From Hemileia vastatrix (taxonomy: Eukaryota > Basidiomycota > Pucciniomycetes > Pucciniales > Zaghouaniaceae): a DNA stretch of 64,000 bases. Positions 31,891 to 43,569 of the stretch are shown here, piece after piece. How positions within the stretch are numbered: position 1 is the stretch's first letter; every line of letters begins with the position of its first letter. The stretch spans positions 14,127,501 through 14,191,500 of the forward strand of contig JASXTE010000007.1 of assembly GCA_030280995.1 (NCBI GenBank), written 5' to 3'. The notes under the pieces are model-generated. The model was not told the origin of the DNA. It saw only the letters and a list, made by a program, of their open reading frames with translations, and did not search any database. The position numbers and the translations under genes are program-made.

Positions 31891-33062
31891 TTCAACACAA
31901 TTTTTTTTTTTCATTCTCTTCAAATGATCAATTTGCATGTGTTATTCACTAAGAATGGTAAATTTTTTTGCATATTTTTTTGGTTTTTGAATTTGCTGTT
32001 AAAGTCTTATTTTTTTAATCTCTCTCTGTTTTCTTTAATCAACTCAACATGAAATCACATATTTTTTCAGTCACTCTCTTTTTTTTCTTCACTCATATCC
32101 GTTTTCTCCTCTCTTCCTACATCACTCAAACAATTTCACTTATATTTCTTTTTTCTCAACTCATCTCTCAGGTAAGTCATTTTATCTTTTTTACTTAATT
32201 TTTTGCTAATTTTTTTTTTTTTTTTTTTTTGGTTTTTTTTGGTTTTTTTTTGTAAGTGGTTTTTTTTTAAATTTATAGGTAAAATTAACCTTTTTTTTCT
32301 CTCTCTCTCTCTCTCCCACTTTTCTCTCATTTATCCTATTCTTTATCCCCCCTTGGCCTGGGCTTTTTCCCACCTTTACCCTCTCCTTGGAATGGATACA
32401 TCCCCCTTTTCCCCCCTCCTTGGCTCACTCTAACCTCCCTTTTCTCCATCTTTGTTCTCATCTCTCCCTTTCTCCCCCTTGTTGGTGTCCTCATTTCCTC
32501 CCCTCATTCTTCTCCAACCTCCCTCCAAACTCTCCCAATCACCCCCTCCAACCCCCCTTCCAAACCCCCCTTCAATCCGTTCATAACCCCCCCTCCTATC
32601 CCCCTCAAAACCCCCCAATCCCCCCCTCAAAACCCCCCTACCCCCCCCTCAATGTTCCTTAACGATTCACTAACGAATCATTAAGGAACATTGAGGGGGG
32701 GGGGGGGTAGGGGGTTTTGATGGGGGGATTGGGGGGGTTTGGAGGGGGTTTGGAGGGGGGGTTAGGGGGGGGGGGAATAGAGGTGGATTGAAGGGGGGGT
32801 TTGGGGGGATTGAAGGGGGGTTTGGAAGGGGAATTTAGGGGAATGGGGAAGTGATAAAAAAAATTTCACAGTTTTTTGAATTTTTTTTTTTGATTCTTTT
32901 AATTTTAGAGAAAAATATTCATCAAGTTAAAGTGAAATAAAAAAAATTGTTATTAGTCTTTTGAGGATTTTTATTTTTTTAATTTAAATTAAGTGAGTTT
33001 GTATTTTTAATGTATAATTTTGGGTGTTTGAAAAGTAACAACACCCAAAAGTAGAAAAATAC
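31891..33062 (+). other. Leader of the Tet/JBP gene, copy 2
   Basis: T-rich and then C-rich sequence with a splice-like CTCAGGTAAGTCA at about 32167, shared with copy 1. It contains the large inverted C/G tract (separate entry) and a small perfect hairpin (TTTTGGGTGTT/AACACCCAAAA, about 33019-33051). Proline-rich frames are artefacts of C-runs. Confidence 0.6.
32480..32880. repeat. Inverted C-tract/G-tract with G4 potential
   Basis: Centred on 32672, the left pyrimidine arm is mirrored by a purine arm: AATGTTCCTTAACGATTC, a 6-nt loop, then GAATCATTAAGGAACATT, continuing outward as C-runs and G-runs. The purine arm has many runs of 5-14 Gs separated by 1-6 bases, ideal for G-quadruplexes. Confidence 0.82.
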
Positions 33063-34202
33063 ATGTCTTTAACTTCAGATTCACCACTTACCTCATTCTC
33101 ATCTTCTTTAACTTCATTATCATCTTCAAATTCAACTTCTTTTCAATCATCATCTTAAACATTGACAAAAAATGAACAGTATCGAAATAAAAGAAATTTA
33201 AAAAAAAAATTCACTTGGATCAAATATTTGGCCATATTTCAAAAATCAAGTACTATAAAACTAAAGTTGAAAAAAAAACAATATCCAAAAACTTTACCTG
33301 AAAGTATACATTATTTAACTGAAACTGGAGGTGATGAAGTTAAAGCTGTTATTAATAATACTTTCAAACCTCAATTTATTTACGAAAACCATTCTTTTAA
33401 TGGTTTAAAAGATGAATCATTTAATCAACTCTGCAATATCATCATAACACTCTATCAAATGGCTTTGTTTTGCTTACCTTTAAGGAATAAGAATTTGTTT
33501 GGTGGAATAATGATTGGTATTGGATGGAGACCAGGATTTGATAAAGTTTTTTCTCCTGGTATGTTTAAAAGTTTTTCTGGTTTTTTTGATATCATTTTAC
33601 TGAATTTAATTCAAATAGGCATATATTCTTTACTCAGATCTTTATTTAAAGCTGAATTAGATAATGATTTCCAAAAATGGAATACTTTACCTTCATTTAA
33701 TTCATTTCTTGCTCTTCGACTTAAAAAACTCTGTAATATAGCTTTTGAAACGAATCATGAAGTTGCTACGAGACTTGGAATACCAAATTGGTGCGACTCT
33801 GAATGGGAAGATATTAGCAGTGATTATCTAATGTTTTCAAATGTTATAATCACTCATTCTGGATTTCATAACCAAATTCACACCGACTCAAATGATGCAA
33901 ACTACCTCACTTATGGAATTTTCACATCTACTAATCCTATCACTGGACAACCTATTCCGTCACCTGCAAAAATTAAAGGAGATGGATTATATTTCCCAGA
34001 TCATAGATGTATAATTGATTTTGGATTAGGAAATGGAATCACCGAAACAGTTTGGAATTCTTCTTATGATAATCACCAAAACACAAAGGTTCCTCCAGGT
34101 TTGGAATCTTGTCGAGACTTCACGCATTTCGGTTGCTCTTTCCAGATCAGTCAAAAGTTAATCCAACAAATAAACAAGTTAAAAAAAAAAAGAAAAAGGT
34201 AA
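33063..34202 (+). pseudogene. Tet/JBP-like 2OG-Fe(II) oxygenase, one stop near the start
   Basis: From ATG 33063 the frame gives a Ser/Thr-rich N-terminus, an in-frame TAA at 33156-33158, then 348 open codons to 34202. An internal ATG at 33171 exists. Motifs of the basidiomycete Tet-like oxygenase family: WNTLPSFNSFLALRLKKLC, IPNWCDSEWEDIS, THSGFHNQIHTDSNDANYL with the iron-binding HTD, YGIFTSTNPITGQPIPSPA, LYFPDHRCIIDFGLGNG, NSSYDNHQNT (likely distal His) and FTHFGCSFQISQKLIQQIN. Tet/JBP enzymes oxidise methylated or modified bases in DNA using Fe(II) and 2-oxoglutarate. Activity here is inferred; the metal site is intact but the early stop may prevent expression unless a downstream start is used. 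It lies downstream of a Harbinger transposase in the same orientation. Confidence 0.78.
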
Positions 34203-34878
34203 TAAATTTAAAAATTCTTTAGGTAGATCTAAAAAGTATGGGGATTTGTAGAGTCACCAAATATTTAATATTCTTCCATAAATTTTTAATAAATAAATAT
34301 GATATTTCAATTTATGAAATTAAAGTAATGGGCCAACCACCATGTGTTGTATAAAAGGTAATCATGATAACATTAATTTGTTCATGGGGTTACTCTAGCC
34401 TATACCTGTGGAAAGTCCCAAACCTAGTTTCTAGACTTGATCTGCATTTTGGCATGAGGAATTGTCATTACTTTAAAAGTAGTAAATTTGAAATATCATA
34501 TTTATATATTAATTAATTTATGTAATTATATTAAATTTTGTTGACTTTCACCCTTTACTTCTATAAAATGCAGGGGAGGGTATTGCCAATTTTTTAAATC
34601 TGACATGTGAAATTGATGACTTAGAAAAATTTGGTGGTACCCACCCCTTGTTTCAATAAAATTCAAGGGGAGGTATTGCCAAATTTTCAAAAGAGATATT
34701 GAATTTTATTGACTTAGAAGTATTTAGATAAGCAAACTTATTGACTTGAAAGTAAAGATAGAAATTTTTATTATATTTTCAAATTTTTGTCAAAATAAAA
34801 GTATAAGCAAACTTATTGACTTGAATGTAAAGATAGAAAAATTGTATGATATTTTCAAAAATTTGTCAAAAATAACGT
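34203..34878 (+). other. 3' flank of the Tet/JBP gene, copy 2
   Basis: Matches 6351-6861 in inverted orientation. It contains a roughly 100-bp imperfect tandem repeat (AGGGGAGG(G)TATTGCCAA...TTTT, near 34575 and 34665) and a second repeat (AAGCAAACTTATTGACTTGAA near 34730 and 34805). No gene. Confidence 0.6.
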
Positions 34879-35601
34879 TGTAGACAATCCTATAGTACTA
34901 GCTATAGGCCTTGACCAAGGGATTTGGAGAAAAACCAGAGAGAAAATCCCCTGTCCCTTTAGAAAAATAAGTGAGATTCACCTGCTACAGTAAATTGGTT
35001 CCTGTTTTGCTAAAGACCCTTTTCCAATACACTTGACTGCTTGATGAGCCAAGAAAGTAGTCACCAGACAGACTACCAGACCAAAGAACTGAAATTTAGA
35101 CCAATGTCCACACCAGAGACAGCAAAGATACTTGATGTAGGCTGCAAATCCACACCAGAGACAGCAATAATACTTGCTATAGCTTGCAAGACTATAACAG
35201 AGAAAACAGTTGCTAAAGTTAAGTTAAATGAAGAACTCAATTGCAACAAAAACAGCCAATTGTGGCCAGAAAACAGTGAAAACTGAGTGAGGAACAATGA
35301 TATCACCTCCGGATGGTTGTATGATGATTAAGGTTGCCCCAAACTGTCTTATTCACTATATACACACAGACCACTATCAAAGAGCCCATGCGCACCCACC
35401 AATCTGGCGACTGTACCCGCCAAATTGCATAAAAAACCCTCCAGAAGCGCTCCCCAACCTTCTAAAACAGAGGCAGGCGGGCCGCCCAACGTCGGAGGTG
35501 CCGCCTAAAGCGGCATGGCCTCCCTGAAGCCAGAGAACCACTAAAAACACCCAATCTACTTAGAAAAACTAACTACAACTACTAAAACCTTTAAAACACG
35601 G
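34879..35601 (-). repeat. Older LTR of the C type, antisense, interrupted by C
   Basis: Starts TGTAGACAATCC, the complement of the C LTR end, and runs as a diverged reverse copy of the LTR to ACGG at 35601, where element C begins. It resumes at 48659. It proves nesting of C within an LTR of its own family. Confidence 0.9.
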
Positions 35602-36696
35602 TGTGGTCTTCCAACATTGGCAGGGGCCTTTGTTGTGTGATTTGGCGCTGTTTGTGCATGTCTTAATTGACATCTGTTAAGGAATTTGGTATTTTTCTGG
35701 TTTTATTCCGTGGATATTGGGTCTGCGGGTATGTGGGTACTATCATTGGATAGCCCTGGTTTTTCTCTATATTTTATGTCTTGAAGACATTTTTCATATT
35801 CTGAGTTTTAAGGGGTCATTTCCTCATTTTTCATTTATAAAAGATTGCTGTTTAATTTTGTTTTTCGTGTTTTACGGGCTAACCTTAAGGCTTAGGGTTA
35901 AGTGCTTAGTACCATTTGATAGAGCTAATTTTTCTCTATATTTCATGTCTCAATGTTGTTATAGTGAAATTCCGTGTTTTAAAGGTTTTAGTAGTTGTAG
36001 CTTATTTTTCCAAGTAGATTAGTGGTTTTTATTGGTTTTCTGGCTTCAGGGAGGCCGGGCCGCTTCAGGCGGCATCTCCGACGTCGGGCGGCCCGCCCGC
36101 CTCTGTTTTAGGAGGTTGGGGAGCGCTCCAGGAGGGTTTTTTATGCAATCTGGCAGGTACAGGCGCCAGATTGGTGGGTGCGCATGGGCTCTTAGTTAGT
36201 GGTCTGTGTGTACATAGTGAATAAGACGGTTTGGGGCAACCTTAATCATCATACAACCATCCGGAGGTGATCTCATTGTTCCTCACTCAGTTTTCACTGT
36301 TTTCTGGCCACAATTGGCTGTGTTTGTTGCAAGTGAGTTCTTCATTTAACTTAACTTTAGCAACTGTTTTCTCTGTTATAGTCTTGCAAGCTATAGCAAG
36401 TATTATTGCTGTCTCTGGTGTGGATTTGCAGCCTACATCAAGTATCTTTGCTGTCTCTGGTGTGGACTTTGTTCTACATTTCAGTTCTTTGGTCTGGTAG
36501 TCTATCTGGTGACTACTTTCTTGGCTCATCAAGCAGTCAAGTGTGTTTAAAAAGGGGTCTTTAGCAAAACAGGAACCAACTTACTTTAGCAAGTAAATCT
36601 CACTCTATTTTTCTAAAGGGACAGGGGATTTTCTCTCTGGTTTTTCTCCAACTCCCTTGGTCAAGGCCTATAGCTAGTACTATAGGATTGTCTACA
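35602..36696 (+). repeat. 5' LTR of element C
   Basis: TGTGGTCTTCC...GTCTACA. It includes a GC-rich palindromic block (about 36045-36130, GCCGCTTCAGGCGGC and GGGCGGCCCGCCCGCC) and a TTTAAAAAGGGG box near 36546. Frames in it on both strands repeat in all three LTR copies and have no domain. Confidence 0.94.
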
Positions 36697-36700
36697 TTTC

Positions 36701-36717
36701 TGGCGCCCAACGTGGGG
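36701..36717 (+). other. Primer-binding site of element C
   Basis: TGGCGCCCAACGTGGGG, four bases after the LTR; it resembles the lysine-tRNA primer site of several retroviruses (from memory). Confidence 0.8.
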
Positions 36718-36787
36718 TAGAACTTGCCAGTTCCTTGGAATCTCTGTTTTCTTTGGTTGGCTCTTTTTGGTGTTTTGGTCAGGAGGA

Positions 36788-39169
36788 ATGGCTTCTGGTT
36801 CTGCTATTCCTGTGGTGACTGTCAGTGGGGGGAATGGTCCTCCTTCTGTGATGTTTAGGGAGTGTGTGAGGATTAAAACTTGGGATGGTACCAAGTTTAA
36901 TGGGGAGGATGTCAAGTGGTTTCTAGAGAAGTATGAAACTGCTGCTGGAGTGGATGGTGCTTCCTACCTGGACATGGTGAAGCAGATTATCTTCTTCATT
37001 GGTGATAGGTCAGTGGAGAAGGAGATTGTGGCCATGTCTGGCTACAAGAAGAGGGATTAAAAATTGTTGTGTAGGGAAATGGTGGATCGATGGGGTGTCA
37101 GGTTCACTATGGTGGACTTGAACAAGGTTGTAAGTGAATGGCAATCTTATGGTGGTGTTGGTAACTTACATAGTTACAGGAAGTTTCTGCTACAGTTTAA
37201 TCCTGTGGTGGAATACTTGGTGGAAGTGGAGGAGCTGGCACATGAAAATGCTGCCAAAGATGTTTTTTGGTCTGCCCTGGCTAGGGATGTCAGGATGGAT
37301 GTGTTGAAGGAGTTGTCAAGAAAGGAATTGATGAAAACTCTTTCTAATGGGGATCAGAAGTTGCCTGCCTTGGATAAGGTGAAGGAGGCTGTTGAGGCCC
37401 ATTTGAAGTTATTGGCTGTGGACACCTATCAGGAGGGGTGTGCCAAGTATGTCAGCAAAGTCAGTGAGGCTTTGGCTGAAGAGGAAGTTAGGGAGAAGAA
37501 GGAGGAGAAAAATTTGGTGCAGGTTCCCAAACAGGAGAGGGACCCAATGGCGGAGCAGCTGGCTGATCTGACAAAACAGCTGCACATTTTTGTTCAGGAG
37601 GCCAAGAAGGTTAATAAGGCACCTTCTCAGCCAAGAGAGTTTGAAAGAAGGGCTGGTAGGAGTGATCCTTGGGTTTGCTCTTATTGTAGTAGGAGGGGGC
37701 ACAGGTCCAATGATTGTTGGGCACTGAACAGAGATGTGTCTGAAGGAAAAGTGGAGTTTGATGGCAGGGTTTTTAAGTTCCCTGACGGTTCTTTTGTGAA
37801 GCCCAGTGAGGGGCAGGCTCCTGTTGATTTGGTCAGGAGAAGAGGTGGTCTCAATCAAAGGAGGCCAAGGTTTGAGGAGATTCCTGATCAGGGGAAGTCT
37901 TCTGTTAAGGTAGATGAGGACGTCAAGGGAAAGGGGAAGGAGGTCAATAAGGTCTCTTTTTCTACTTCTTTTTGTGGTTTGGAGTTGTATTCTTGTGGTG
38001 GACAGTTAAGTGGAGAATGCTTGGCTGGTGTTTATGATGTGGAAGCAGGGAAGGTGGGAAGGCCTAAGAGAAGTTCTCAGGCCCAACCAAAGCCAAATGC
38101 TTCAAAGGGTGATCCTAAGCTGAGTGCAGCTAGGAAAAGGTACAGCAAAGAGGAGCTGTACAAGATGCAGAAAGGTATGGCTGACATGGGCCCCCCTAGT
38201 TTTGGTGCATTGGACCTGAATGGTGAGCCATTGCCAATGGAGGTGGATTCTGATTCTGCGGAGGATGTCCCTTTGGCTTCATTGCCAAAGCCTGTTGGAG
38301 TCAGAGGTTCTGGTGAAGGATCTGGTTTGGTTCCTGTTAATGGTAAATCTGTTGGTGGTTCTGGTCCTCAAGAAGCTTCTAGGACTAAGGTGGTGAAGCA
38401 AAGAGCTCACTTTGAGAGGCCAGTAGTGTCTGGTCAAGTTAATGTTATGGACTCTGTCCTGGAAAGGATGAACCAGGGTCAGGTTTCCCTATCTTATGGG
38501 GAATTGTATGCTATCAGTCCAGGGTTGGCTGATAGGCAGAAGAAGTTGTTGACCAGGAGAAGGGTTTCTTCTGGTGAGGTAGAATACATTTGTGATTCTG
38601 CTGAAAAGTTTGGTGAGGGGTTGGAAACTCATTTTTCTGCTCCTCTGGGATATGTCAATGTCACTCTGAATGGCAGGGAGGCAAGGGAATTGGTGGATTC
38701 AGGTTCTCAGATAAACCTGATTTCTTTGTTTGAGGCAACTCATATGGGCCTCCCCATCAAAACTGGTATTGGTGGGAATTTGAGAGTGATCGGTGGCCAT
38801 GTCACTGAATTGGTCGGAACTTCAGAGTTTGTGAAGTTAGATGTTGGAGGAGCCTCAGGGAAGGTTCATTTTTACATTGCTAAAGGTAATGTAAAAGCAA
38901 TTTTGGGCGGGCCATTCTTGATGGATTTTCAGGTAAGAATTGGTTATCAATTTGATTTGGGAATCAGTTTGGAGTTGACTGGTGAAGACAAAAGGAGGCT
39001 TCACATGAGGTTATCATCCCCTGGAGAGGATAGTTGGAAGACTTGGCCTGGTTTATCTTCAATGTGCCAGTGCATGGACTGCTGCAGGAGAAGGAAGGAA
39101 GTGGGTGCTGCCTCTGGTTTTTTGGAGTGCGGCTCAGGCTCTATTGAGAGTCTGTCTTTTTTAGAGTAA
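36788..39169 (+). pseudogene. Gypsy C gag-protease
   Basis: Starts at ATG 36788 (MASGSAIPVVTVSGG). Capsid region: IKTWDGTKFNGEDVKWFLEK, then TAA at 37058-37060 where B has Trp-Val, then DRWGVRFTMVDLNKVVSEW and LPALDKVKEAVEAHLKLLAVD. A charged linker precedes the CCHC knuckle CSYCSRRGHRSNDC. Protease: VTLNGREARELVDSGSQINL with intact DSG, IGGHVTELVGTSEF, ILGGPFLMDFQVRIGYQ, then a Cys-rich end CQCMDCCRRRK. The frame ends at TAA 39167-39169, two codons after a slippery heptamer. Other than the single gag stop it is open. It parallels B throughout and serves as the reference for B's breaks. Confidence 0.93.
39157..39163 (+). promoter_or_regulatory. Candidate -1 ribosomal frameshift site, element C
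   Basis: TCT TTT TTA GAG TAA in gag-protease frame contains T TTT TTA, a classic X XXY YYZ heptamer, one codon before the stop. Shifting by -1 leads into the pol frame (RVRRADHPS...). Confidence 0.68.
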
Positions 39170-42100
39170 GAAGGGCTGATCACCCTAGTGCTACAACCTC
39201 TCCCCGAGATGAGGAAATCCCAGGTTGTAGTAGGTCAGCTCCCTTGGAGATATACTAAGTGGATTTTCAACTTTCTCTTTTTAATGTTTCTCTTCTCTGC
39301 AAGTATTAATCAAGTTTTTTATCAAGTCTCTGTTCTCTCTCAAGATTTTTAATTATTTTTAATTCAAGTTTAAAGAAGAAGATTGGTTATATATCTTTAT
39401 TGAAAGATATGCGGAAAAGTTTTGGGGCGGTGAGATTGGGGTCTAAAAGTAAGTCCTCCCAATTGTGCACCACTAGGGTTTCTTCTACACCTTTCAAAAA
39501 CATTACCTGGGCCACACCTGTGAGCATTGGGAAAACCCCTGGTTATTTTTGTAGGTCAGAAGAAAACTCAAGAAAAGAAGATAAAAATTTCAAGATAATT
39601 CATGAAAATCAAGAAAAAAATCTGAAGATAATGAATAAAGAAGACGCAAAATATTTTTGTGAAGATCGTCAAGATCTATTTTTGGGCCTCCAGCATGAGT
39701 TTAAACTGCAGAAAATTTTGAAGCATGATGATTGTCAAGATCAATTTTTGGACCTCCAGCATGAGGATAAACTGCACAATTTTAGAAGATGTGATTCAGA
39801 AGACGAATCAAGATTTGAAGATTTGGAAGTTGGAAGTGAGGATGATGATGTGGAATTGCAGAAAAGTTTTGGAGTGGTGAGATTGGGGTCTAAAAGTAAG
39901 TCCTCCCAATTGTGCACCGCTAGGGTTTCTTCTACACCTGTCAAAAACATTACCTTGGCCACACATGTGAGCAATGGGGAAACCCTTGGTTTTTGTTCCA
40001 GGTCTGGTGGTGAAGATTTCCTGAAGATCCCTCAAGTTGAAGGGGGAGCGGCAAAGTATAAGAAGGTAGCGCAGAAGATTAGGCCTGTCAATGAGCCTAT
40101 GCCTGTGGGTTTGAATCCACCTTTGAAGAGACCTCCTTTGTCAAGAGATCCGTACTGTACTACTTTGGTGAAGAATCCTCCAGAATTTGTAGAGACGGCT
40201 AGGGTGACCGTGGAAAGATTGAAAGTTGTTAATTTTGGTCCTGATGGGTGGTTGTCTGAGGAAGAAAAGGAGTTGTTGTTGCACGTTATTGTGCTAAGGG
40301 AAAAAGCGGTGGCATTTGTTGAGGAGGAAAGGGGTGTTCTGAAGCACTCTTATGGGGAACCTTACTTGATTCCTGTTGTTTGTCATGAACCTTGGCAAAT
40401 CAAACCTATTCTGATTCCAGCCGCTATCAGAGAGGATTTTGTGGAGATTATTAGGGAAAGAGTCAGGACTGGGTTATATGAACAATCAACATCCAGTTAC
40501 TCAAGTCCGGTGTTCTGTGTAAAGAAGCAGAATGGAAAGTTGAGGGTGGTTCATGATCTTAGAGCCTTGAATAGAGTCACTATCAAGGACGCTGGTATGC
40601 CGCCAAGTGCAGAGGATTTTGTTGAAGCTTTTGCTGGAAGAGTGTGTTATGGTTTGGGTGATATTATGGGTGGTTATGATGAGAGGGAACTACATACGGA
40701 TTCAATGCCTCTCACAACTTTTGAGACTCCTTTGGGAAGATTTAAGCTCACTAAGTTGCCTCAAGGAGCAACTAATTCGGTGGCAGTTTATCAAGCACAG
40801 ATGGCTTGGATTTTGCAGGATGAGGTTCCTACTCATGCTGGTATTTTTATTGATGATGGTGGAATTAAAGGACCATCCACTGATTATGGTAATGAGGTGT
40901 TATCGGAGAACCCTGGAATAAGGAGGTTTGTGTGGGAATATGCAATAACTCTAGAGAGAGTGTTGTTCAGGATTGAAGAGGCTGGTTTGACCATTTCAGG
41001 GTCAAAATTCTGTTGTTGTGTTCCTGCTTTGGAAATTCTGGGTCATGTGGTGTGTAAAGAGGGAAGGATTATGGCGAAGAAGAAGATTAATAAAATTCAG
41101 GCATGGACAAGGCCTAAAAATACTACTGAAGTTAGAGGATTTTTGGGTGTATGTGTATATGTCAGGATTTTCATTAAGGATTTTTCTTTGTTGGCTTCAC
41201 CTTTAAGAAGGTTGACCAGAAAAGATGCAGATTGGGAATGGACTGAAGAGTGTGAAGAGGCTTTTCAGAAGCTGAAAAAGGTTGTTGGTGAAGATATAAT
41301 TCTTCACAAGTTGGATTATGGTGTTGGTGCTGGAAAGATTTATCTGGCAGTGGACTCAAGTTATATTGCTGCTGGTGCTGTGTTGTCTCAGGAGGATAAG
41401 ACTGGGAGGGTCAGGCCAGTAAGGTATGAGTCTGTGGTGTTTAATGAGGTGGAATCTAGGTATTCTCAACCTAAGTTGGAATTGTGTGGCGTAGCTAAAA
41501 TTTTGAAGAAGCTACAGATGGTTTTGTGGGGACAGCATTTTGAGCTGCAGGTGGATGCAAAATCTTTGGTTCAGATGATCAATACACCTAGTCTTCCAAA
41601 TGCTCCAATGACTAGGTGGGTGGCATTTATTCAACATTTTTCTTTTGACCTGGTACACAAACCAGGTAAAACTTTTACTATGCCTGATGGATTATCAAGG
41701 AGGCCACCTACAGATGAGGATTCTGATTCTGAAGAGTTTGACAAAGATGTTCCAGTGATTTGGGCCAGCACAAAGGGTGCTGAGGGTTTTTCTTTCCTCC
41801 CCCATGAGGCTAAACTGGATGATTGTTCTGACCTCCCCCAAGAGGTTAAACTGGCTGGATCTGATCTTGATTCTGGTGATAAGGATGTTTTTGTTGATGA
41901 AGATGGAGTTGTTGTTTGGGACAGCTCAAAATTGGAAAAGGGTGTTTTTGTTAGTGAACTGGATTCTCACAAGGTTCAGTGGAAAGAGAAGGACGTGCCA
42001 AAATTTAAGGATTGGTGTCCTGGTTGGGCTGCTCAATTGGCTCATGTTCACACTGGTGATTTTGATGACAGAGTTGTACCCTTGGATGTTGTTTTGTTGG

Positions 42101-43389
42101 ATTTTGAAGATGAGACCTGGGGTCAATCTGGGTTTTATTTTATTTTGGTGGAATATCTGTTGACCTTGGAGAGGCCAGATAGTTGTGATGATGATACTTG
42201 GTTGGCAATCAAGAAGAAGAGTCCTGGATTTTATGTGTCAGGAAGGCGCTTGATGAGAAGGAGACATCCTAATCCTCAAGTGGTGGTGACTCAGAAGAAG
42301 GGTCAAGAATTGGTTTTGAAGTCTTTGCATGAAGATCTTGGTCATAGAGGCTTTGGGGAGACTTATAGAAGAGTAGCGGAAAGATTTTGGTGGCCGGGTA
42401 TGAAGTTGGCTGTGCAGGGTTGGGTTCAATCTTGTGAAGAATGTCAAAGAAGAAGTCACTTGAAACCTAAAGAGATGGGCTGTGCTACTGGTGAATCAAC
42501 TGTTTTTGGAAGGGTCAGTCTGGATGCTGTCCATATTAAAGAGGGCAGGTATAAATAATTGATTGTTGCTAGGGATGATTTGTCTGGTTGGGTTAAGGCA
42601 GTGCCTCTGGTTAATTTGACTGCCAAGAATGTGGCAGAGTTTTTGAAGAAGGAGTGGATTTATAGGTATGGGTTGATGAAGTTGGTGACTGTTGATGGCG
42701 GGCCAGAGTTTGGTACTGAATTTAAAGAAGCTGTGGCTAGTGTGGGTTCTAGGGTTAGAGTGGCTACGCCGTATTATCCTGAAGCTGAAGGAATGGTTGA
42801 AAGAGGCCATCAAGTTATCAAGAATTCTTTGGTGAAGATGTGTGGAGATAGTGCCAAAAAGTGGAGGCATTATTTACCCTTGGTTTTATTTGCTGATAGG
42901 GTCACTGTGAAGAGGACAACTGGCTATTCTCCTTATGAGTTAATGTTTGGTCAGAAAGCCGTTCTACCAGTGGACTTGGAAGCTGTCTCTTATCTTGGAA
43001 TTGATTGGGATGACGTGCAAACAACAGAAGATTTGCTCTGTGCCAGGATGCAACAGTTGGAATGTAGAGAGGAATGTCAAGAGAAGGCATACTCTAGAAT
43101 GATGAAGATTATGAATCAATCAGTCAGATACTGGGACAAGAAGTTAGCTCATAGACTCAGGAATCCCTTAAAACCTGGTTGTTTGGTTTTGGTGTATAAT
43201 AGAAGTTTGGAGAGTCAGTGGGGGAAAATGTTTGCTGACAGATGGAATGGACCTTACAGAGTCAGATCTCAGGTGTCTGGAGGTTCTTATGTTTTGGAAG
43301 AGTTGGATGGTGCAGTCTTGAAAAAGAGGGTGGCTGCAGACCAAGTGAAGAGGTTTTATCCCAGAGGCACTAGGCATGAAGAAGATTGA
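39170..43389 (+). pseudogene. Gypsy C pol: RT, RNase H, integrase
   Basis: The -1 frame after protease meets TAA near 39257 and more shortly after. It is open from about 39400 to 42558, then again to 43389. A duplicated linker (SFGAVRLGSKSKSSQL and SFGVVRLGSKSKSSQL) and two DLQHE-type hairpin repeats precede RT. RT: LRVVHDLRALNRVTIKDAG, DIMGGYDEREL, LPQGATNSVAVYQ and active site GIFIDDGGIKG. RNase H: IYLAVDSSYIAAGAVLSQ, LELCGVAKIL and LQVDAKSL. Integrase: LHEDLGHRG...SCEECQRRS zinc site, VSLDAVHIK (Asp), TAA at 42556-42558 in place of Tyr, TVDGGPEFGTEF (Asp) and EAEGMVERGHQ (Glu). A GPY/F end (DRWNGPYRVRSQ) follows. No chromodomain is seen. Confidence 0.93.
39687..39774 (+). repeat. Two 22-nt hairpin motifs before RT in C
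   Basis: Copies at 39687 (CCTC-CAGCAT-GAGT) and 39753 (CCTC-CAGCAT-GAGG), each with tail TAAACTG, encode LQHEFKLQ and LQHEDKLH. Two more lie at 41796 and 41832 within pol (LPHEAKLDD, LPQEVKLAG). Confidence 0.88.
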
Positions 43390-43528
43390 CTCCGCAATGA
43401 GGATAAACTACGGACCATTCTTTAATTTTGGTTTTTTTTTTGTGGTGATGCTATGCATCTGTTTGTTGGAAACTTTTGTTAGAGGGTACCCATGGGTGGG
43501 GCTTCTAGATTTGATCTTGGCAAGTGTA

Positions 43529-43569
43529 GGGGTGACTGATGGGCTGGCTGCTCTATCAACAGTTACCCC
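43529..43569 (+). repeat. Conserved 10-bp-stem hairpin, C copy 1
   Basis: GGGGTGACTG pairs with CAGTTACCCC (one G-T wobble). The loop ATGGGCTGGCTGCTCTATCAA matches that in B. Confidence 0.82.

Larger units (their letters stand above)
30368..34878 (+). mobile_element. Harbinger-like element with Tet/JBP gene, copy 2
   Basis: The left end AGGGGGTGTCAGTTCTGG at 30368 (preceded by AAT) is followed by the same subterminal repeats, a transposase gene and a Tet/JBP oxygenase gene, both on the plus strand. No right terminal repeat is visible before the old LTR at 34879, so the copy is probably truncated. Relative gene orientation differs from copy 1. Confidence 0.78.

Noticed and set aside
32387..32662. 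Proline-rich frame of 91 codons
   Set aside because: Product of C-runs in the inverted pyrimidine tract; no start context or domain.
35041..36532. Paired 77- to 81-codon frames on both strands, repeated near 48225
   Set aside because: They recur only because they lie in three LTR copies, and both strands are open; no domain seen.
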